From Dinoroseobacter sp049800775 (GTDB lineage: Bacteria; Pseudomonadota; Alphaproteobacteria; Rhodobacterales; Rhodobacteraceae), in assembly GCF_049800775.1 (NCBI RefSeq), contig NZ_JBNAFR010000012.1:1-64000 (forward strand): a stretch of DNA of 64,000 nt, in the 5' to 3' direction. Below are positions 60,821 to 64,000 of this stretch, in pieces. A model generated the notes under the pieces. The model did no database searches and was not told the origin of the DNA. It saw only the letters and a program-made list of their open reading frames with translations. The first letter of the stretch is position 1, and each line of letters begins with the position of its first letter. Both the position numbers and the translations under genes were made by a program.

Positions 60821-61582
60821 TCAGTAGTTCACCTGCTCAAAGCCATAGTTTCCTTCGTAATCACGCCAGTCCACGAAGACCGACCGGTGGAATATACCCG
60901 GACAATGGTCCCCATACCGCTCGAGTCCCACGTGGGCCTCCGGCAACTGGCTTGGACTGGAGCCGCGAGACCAGTTGAAGTCGCCTTGGGTGCCGTAGGT
61001 GCCAATCCGCATCGAGAAGAAGCGATTGCAATCCCCATCACGTCCGCTTTCGCGTTGGCTTGCGTAAGTGACGTTGTACACACGAATGGAACGCACGAAG
61101 TTGAACTCAGGACCGCTGATGTCGATGTCAGCGCTTTGAGCCGAATGAGCCAGCGTGAGAGCAAAATCATCGGGGAGCGGCTCAACAGAAGTACCACCTC
61201 GCCGGTGAATGGCGGGTAGTTCCAAAGGCCACGTCAATGAAACCGAGCTCTGTGGGACAGATTGTTGTCTCTGGGGTAGGTCAGGTGCGAGTGCCTCGAG
61301 GAGAAAGGGCAGGGGCTCTTTCGCGCCAAAAGACTGAAGGCTTGCACCCATCGGACACCGCCAAATCTGAAGGGGCGGCTCAATGGGCCAGGGCGTGATG
61401 CGCCGGATGAACTCGGCACGGGCACGCGCGCAAGGTGTCGAGGCCGGCCAACCGCCCGAAAGACACAGGAGGATCGCACAATCGATTTGGTAGCTTTGTG
61501 CAGCCACCGGCTGGAGCCCAGGCCCGAGGGTCAATAATCCTGCCAGCGTGGCAATGCGTGCGCTTGCGATCATATTCGGCAT
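60821..61582 (-). CDS. Secreted plasmid protein of unknown function
   Basis: 253 residues with a signal peptide (ARIATLAGLLTLGPGLQPVAAQ) and several cysteines in the mature N-terminus (DCAILLCLSGGW, PCARAR). The middle is Pro-rich; the end is aromatic (DWRDYEGNYGFEQVNY). I do not recognise the family. A perfect plasmid palindrome lies about 20 bp upstream of its ATG, so it is probably controlled together with transfer genes. Confidence 0.75.
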   Translation of the reverse strand: MPNMIASARIATLAGLLTLGPGLQPVAAQSYQIDCAILLCLSGGWPASTPCARARAEFIRRITPWPIEPPLQIWRCPMGASLQSFGAKEPLPFLLEALAPDLPQRQQSVPQSSVSLTWPLELPAIHRRGGTSVEPLPDDFALTLAHSAQSADIDISGPEFNFVRSIRVYNVTYASQRESGRDGDCNRFFSMRIGTYGTQGDFNWSRGSSPSQLPEAHVGLERYGDHCPGIFHRSVFVDWRDYEGNYGFEQVNY

Positions 61583-61602
61583 GGCTTATCCACAGTGTGA
61601 TA

Positions 61603-61618
61603 CAATATTATAATATTG
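61603..61618. promoter_or_regulatory. Perfect plasmid palindrome upstream of the 61582 gene
   Basis: CAATATTATAATATTG, identical to 51716-51731, about 20 bp upstream of the start of the secreted protein gene. It could act as an operator or contain the -10 region (TATAAT). Confidence 0.65.
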
Positions 61619-62012
61619 ATACAGCATCGGCTGGAATGGCAAGCAAAACTTACCGCTAACGGAAATGCCAAATCTGCTTGAGCATGATCTCGCTCAGATT
61701 CCCGAGACTGGAGGGTCTTGGGCAAAGATGTATGGTCACGTATACGTCGAGATTGTAATTATGAGTTTTCGAACGACAGCGATACGCATGCGTGACTATT
61801 CCGTGGCGCACAGCGCGAAAACTGGAGGCACTGACATGAGATTTTACGCTTGTGACCACCTCCATAGTGAGATGCCACACGCGTTTGAATGGCCATAACT
61901 CGCCTGTTCAGACGACCCACAAGACCATCAAAATACAACAACGACCGGCCGTGCTGCATCGCATAACCATTGGCGAGGTTTCCGAGGCCAGTCTTTTGAT
62001 TTGGGAAATGGC
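61619..62012. other. Non-coding stretch
   Basis: About 390 bp without a supported gene. The small open frames here lack ribosome sites and recognisable sequence. Nothing else is evident. Confidence 0.45.
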
Positions 62013-62189
62013 ATGCTTGAAGATGATGGGGATGAAGCTCGTGCGACCGACCGTATCGTTGACGCTCAATCGGGAGAAATAGTTGGCCTAGTTTATGAGT
62101 GGCGTGATGGAGTTAAGCAGCCATTATGGTTCGATGGTCAGAAGCTCGACGTAGTCTTCGTCGTTTTGGCGGAACAAATTGCCAAATGA
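62013..62189 (+). CDS. Small conserved plasmid protein, paralogue of 49428-49610
   Basis: 58 residues. RIVDAQSGEIVGLVYEWRDGVKQPLWFDGQKLDV aligns along its length with the product at 49428. The ATG at 62013 is preferred to an in-frame TTG at 62001. It converges with petA, whose stop lies 17 bp away. Function unknown. Confidence 0.6.
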   Translation: MLEDDGDEARATDRIVDAQSGEIVGLVYEWRDGVKQPLWFDGQKLDVVFVVLAEQIAK

Positions 62190-62206
62190 AATATTGTTGG
62201 CGACTT

Positions 62207-62782
62207 CTATCCAAGGGTCAGGACCAAGTCTTCCGAAAGAGACAACGGCGGGATATGCAAGTTCTCCGGCGCGGGCCCTTTGCGGATACGCCCCGCGGTA
62301 TCGTAATGCGACCCGTGGCACGGACAGAACCATCCCCCGAAATCACCTGCACCATCGCCTAGCGGGACACATCCCAAATGCGTGCAGACACCGATCATCA
62401 CGAGATAGGCGTCATGGCCCGGAATGGCGCGGTTCTCATCCAGGGCTGTGGCCTCGCCGGGAAGATTGGGATTGCGCGCATCGGTGTCTGGCAAGGCAGA
62501 GACCGCCTCTTCACGCGCCTGGGCCATCTCAGCTTGCGTTCGGTGGCGGATGAAGACGGGCTTCCCGCGCCAATTGACGGTCAGTTGCGTGCCTTCCGCG
62601 AGCCCGGAAATATCCACCGAAATCGTCGCCAGGGCGCGCACATCCGCCGAAGGGTTCATCTGATTGATCAGCGGCCAGAGCGCCGCACCGGAGGCGACCA
62701 GGCCCGCGCCAGCAGTGGCAAAATACAGGAAATCCCTGCGTTGAGTGTCATCAGACGCATCCATATCATATCGACTGTGCAA
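62207..62782 (-). CDS. petA: Rieske iron-sulfur protein (PetA-like)
   Basis: 191 residues. A twin-arginine-type N-terminus (TQRRDFLYFATAGAGLVASGAALWPLI) anchors the protein; the 2Fe-2S ligands are in GVCTHLGCVPLG and FCPCHGSHYD, which is complete for a cytochrome bc1 Rieske subunit. ATGs at 62782 and 62764 are both possible. Cytochrome b and c1 genes are not seen beside it, so it is a stand-alone copy, perhaps for an alternative bc1 complex or electron donor. A His-rich secreted protein gene lies upstream on the same strand. Confidence 0.92.
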   Translation of the reverse strand: MHSRYDMDASDDTQRRDFLYFATAGAGLVASGAALWPLINQMNPSADVRALATISVDISGLAEGTQLTVNWRGKPVFIRHRTQAEMAQAREEAVSALPDTDARNPNLPGEATALDENRAIPGHDAYLVMIGVCTHLGCVPLGDGAGDFGGWFCPCHGSHYDTAGRIRKGPAPENLHIPPLSLSEDLVLTLG

Positions 62783-62872
62783 CCTTCCTGCGCCGGAAGG
62801 TCAACGCGGGTTTTGTAACGTTTTGTCTGCCAACCAGGGGCTGTCGCAGAAAAACTGTGGCCGATCATCGAT

Positions 62873-63397
62873 TCAGTGATGGGGCGGTGCACCTTTTGCC
62901 ATCATCAGATGATGCTCTTGGTGATGCGCGCCGATGGTCATCAGTCCGAAGAATCCAAGACCTTGTATCTGGTCGATATCGCCATCGACGACGAGGGCAA
63001 CACCATCCCCGAGTTCCTCTGTCGTGACCTCCCAACCCGTCTCGGCAGCCAGGAACGGCGCATGGGCAGGCACCATGGTGCGAATGGCTTCGAGGACGCG
63101 CGGTGCCCCCCGGATTTCGAACCGGAGACCGGCGGGCCGCACACTGCGGGTAACCTCGGCCTCCATCGTCAAAAGCTCCATGTCCACGAGATGTCGCCTG
63201 AGAGCCGCGATATCGACATTTGCCCAATCGGTGTCGGGATCGGCGCGCAGGAGCGCTACGATCTCGGCCATGGCGGCAAAGGCAGATTGCCCGGTTTCCT
63301 GCGGACCCGGCATCGCATGCCCGGTCGCGGAATGGCTGTGCTGGGCCGCGACGGGTCCAGACAATGACAGGGCAAGCAGGAGAGCAACAAGGCGCAT
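62873..63397 (-). CDS. Secreted His-rich protein of unknown function
   Basis: 174 residues with a signal peptide (MRLVALLLALSLSGPVAAQ), a mature N-terminus with HSHSATGHAMPG and a C-terminus GAHHQEHHLMMAKGAPPHH that could bind metal. The middle is helical (MAEIVALLRADPDTDWANVDIAALRRHL). I do not recognise the family. The ATG at 63397 is chosen because the signal peptide starts there. It diverges from the Crp/Fnr gene, and the FNR-like box lies between them. Confidence 0.7.
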   Translation of the reverse strand: MRLVALLLALSLSGPVAAQHSHSATGHAMPGPQETGQSAFAAMAEIVALLRADPDTDWANVDIAALRRHLVDMELLTMEAEVTRSVRPAGLRFEIRGAPRVLEAIRTMVPAHAPFLAAETGWEVTTEELGDGVALVVDGDIDQIQGLGFFGLMTIGAHHQEHHLMMAKGAPPHH

Positions 63398-63458
63398 GGG
63401 GGGATCCTTTTGAACGGCACGATACCCGTTTTTCGTAGCACGCAGGCCTGCTCTGGAA

Positions 63459-63474
63459 TATGATTTCAATCATA
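63459..63474. promoter_or_regulatory. FNR/CRP-type box
   Basis: TATGATTTCAATCATA is a perfect inverted repeat with the TGAT-N4-ATCA core of FNR-like sites. It touches the ATG of the regulator gene at 63474 and lies 62 bp upstream of the divergent His-rich gene. Confidence 0.65.
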
Positions 63475-64000
63475 TGCTGCCAGAGCCCTACGACCTTCTC
63501 CCAACAACTGCGCGTCAGTCGCAAACAATTGCGGCTGGCGACGTGCTCTTTCGACAGGGTGCAAGGACCCTGGGCCTCTATGTGCTAATAACCGGGCGTG
63601 TGCATCTCGAGCGGGTTGGTCCGAATGGCGAGCGCCTCATCATTCACCGGGCGGCATCCGGGACCAGCTTTGCCGAAGCCTCGGTCTTTTCGGAGCGCTA
63701 TCATTGCGATGCCATCGTGATGGATGCAGGTGAGTTGGTCCGGATCGATAAATCCGCGGTTCTCGCCGCTTTTGGAAACCCGGACTTCGCGCGGGCCTAT
63801 GGGCGCCAGGCGGCCCAACAGGTTCAGGCGCACCGGCAGATCATGGAAATTGTCGGCATCCGACGCGCCGAGGATCGGGTGATGGCGGGGATCGTTGCGG
63901 GTCTTCTGGATGGCACCGTCGTCGACTTTGCCGCACGCCTCCAGCTGACGCATGAGGCGACCTACCGTGCGCTGCGGGCGCTTGTCGATGCGGGTCGGGT
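63474..64000 (+). CDS. Crp/Fnr-family regulator (runs off window)
   Basis: The frame is open from ATG 63474 to the window edge, about 175 residues. A cyclic-nucleotide-binding-like barrel (IAAGDVLFRQGARTLGLYVLITGRVHL, ERLIIHRAASGTSFAEASVF) is followed by the long helix and the start of a winged helix (FAARLQLTHEATYRALRALVDAGRV). There is no N-terminal cysteine cluster, so it is not a 4Fe-4S FNR; a DNR/NNR- or CRP-like sensor is more likely. It probably binds the box at its own start. Confidence 0.88.
   Translation, partial: MLPEPYDLLPTTARQSQTIAAGDVLFRQGARTLGLYVLITGRVHLERVGPNGERLIIHRAASGTSFAEASVFSERYHCDAIVMDAGELVRIDKSAVLAAFGNPDFARAYGRQAAQQVQAHRQIMEIVGIRRAEDRVMAGIVAGLLDGTVVDFAARLQLTHEATYRALRALVDAGR

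Overview
The window looks like part of a large conjugative plasmid from an alphaproteobacterium, most likely Rhodobacterales (Roseobacter/Rhodobacter group). The signs are a replication initiator of the RPA/RepA type flanked by iterons, a complete VirB/VirD4 type IV secretion system with VirD2-, VirC1- and VirC2-like mobilisation genes, an ISNCY/IS1202-type transposase, moderately high GC, and many ATGA/GTGA stop-start overlaps. The organism assignment is an inference from gene content; no rRNA or core chromosomal gene is present to confirm it.

Region by region: (1) 1-9,650 is a copper-resistance and periplasmic thiol-redox island. A leftward scs-like group (DsbA-like protein, secreted rhodanese, ScsB/DsbD cut by the window edge) lies next to a rightward Cus RND efflux group (His/Cys-rich secreted protein, CusB carrying five tandem CusF-like domains, CusA, CusF, DsbB). 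(2) 9,860-12,634 is a transposon with matched inverted repeats. It carries an ISNCY-type transposase plus a small mercury cassette (merR, merT, merF-like, GDCCVxC protein) that has no mercuric reductase. (3) 12,692-27,967 is a defence island: an SspABCD-like DNA phosphorothioation set (sspA divergent from sspBCD), then a GHKL ATPase/kinase-like protein with a receiver-domain partner, then a helicase / GHKL ATPase / phospholipase-D-nuclease trio. This island is the best candidate for an undescribed system. (4) 28,118-29,235 is a RES/Xre toxin-antitoxin pair. (5) 29,629-41,978 holds two paralogous small proteins and the virB operon. (6) 41,987-49,176 holds virD4, relaxase, a virD1/mobC-like gene, a repeat-rich presumed oriT/overdrive region, and virC1/virC2-like genes. 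(7) 49,428-58,943 is plasmid maintenance and cargo: ArdC antirestriction, Ssb, a MerR-controlled metal-type operon with one frameshifted gene, VapBC, a large ParB-like protein and small plasmid proteins. (8) 59,241-60,773 is the replication origin: RepA with ten iterons. (9) 60,821-64,000 holds a secreted protein, a small paralogue of the 49,428 gene, an isolated Rieske protein, a His-rich secreted protein, and a Crp/Fnr regulator cut by the window edge.

How it fits together: the backbone (rep, par-like, tra/vir, TA modules, ardC, ssb) spreads and keeps the element. The cargo gives copper and mercury handling and phage defence. A 16-bp palindrome, CAATATTATAATATTG, recurs in exact or degenerate form upstream of four transcription units spread over 31 kb (30.4, 47.1, 51.7 and 61.6 kb), which suggests one regulator controls plasmid transfer and establishment genes. 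Two MerR-type promoters with 19-bp spacers and an FNR-like box are also visible.
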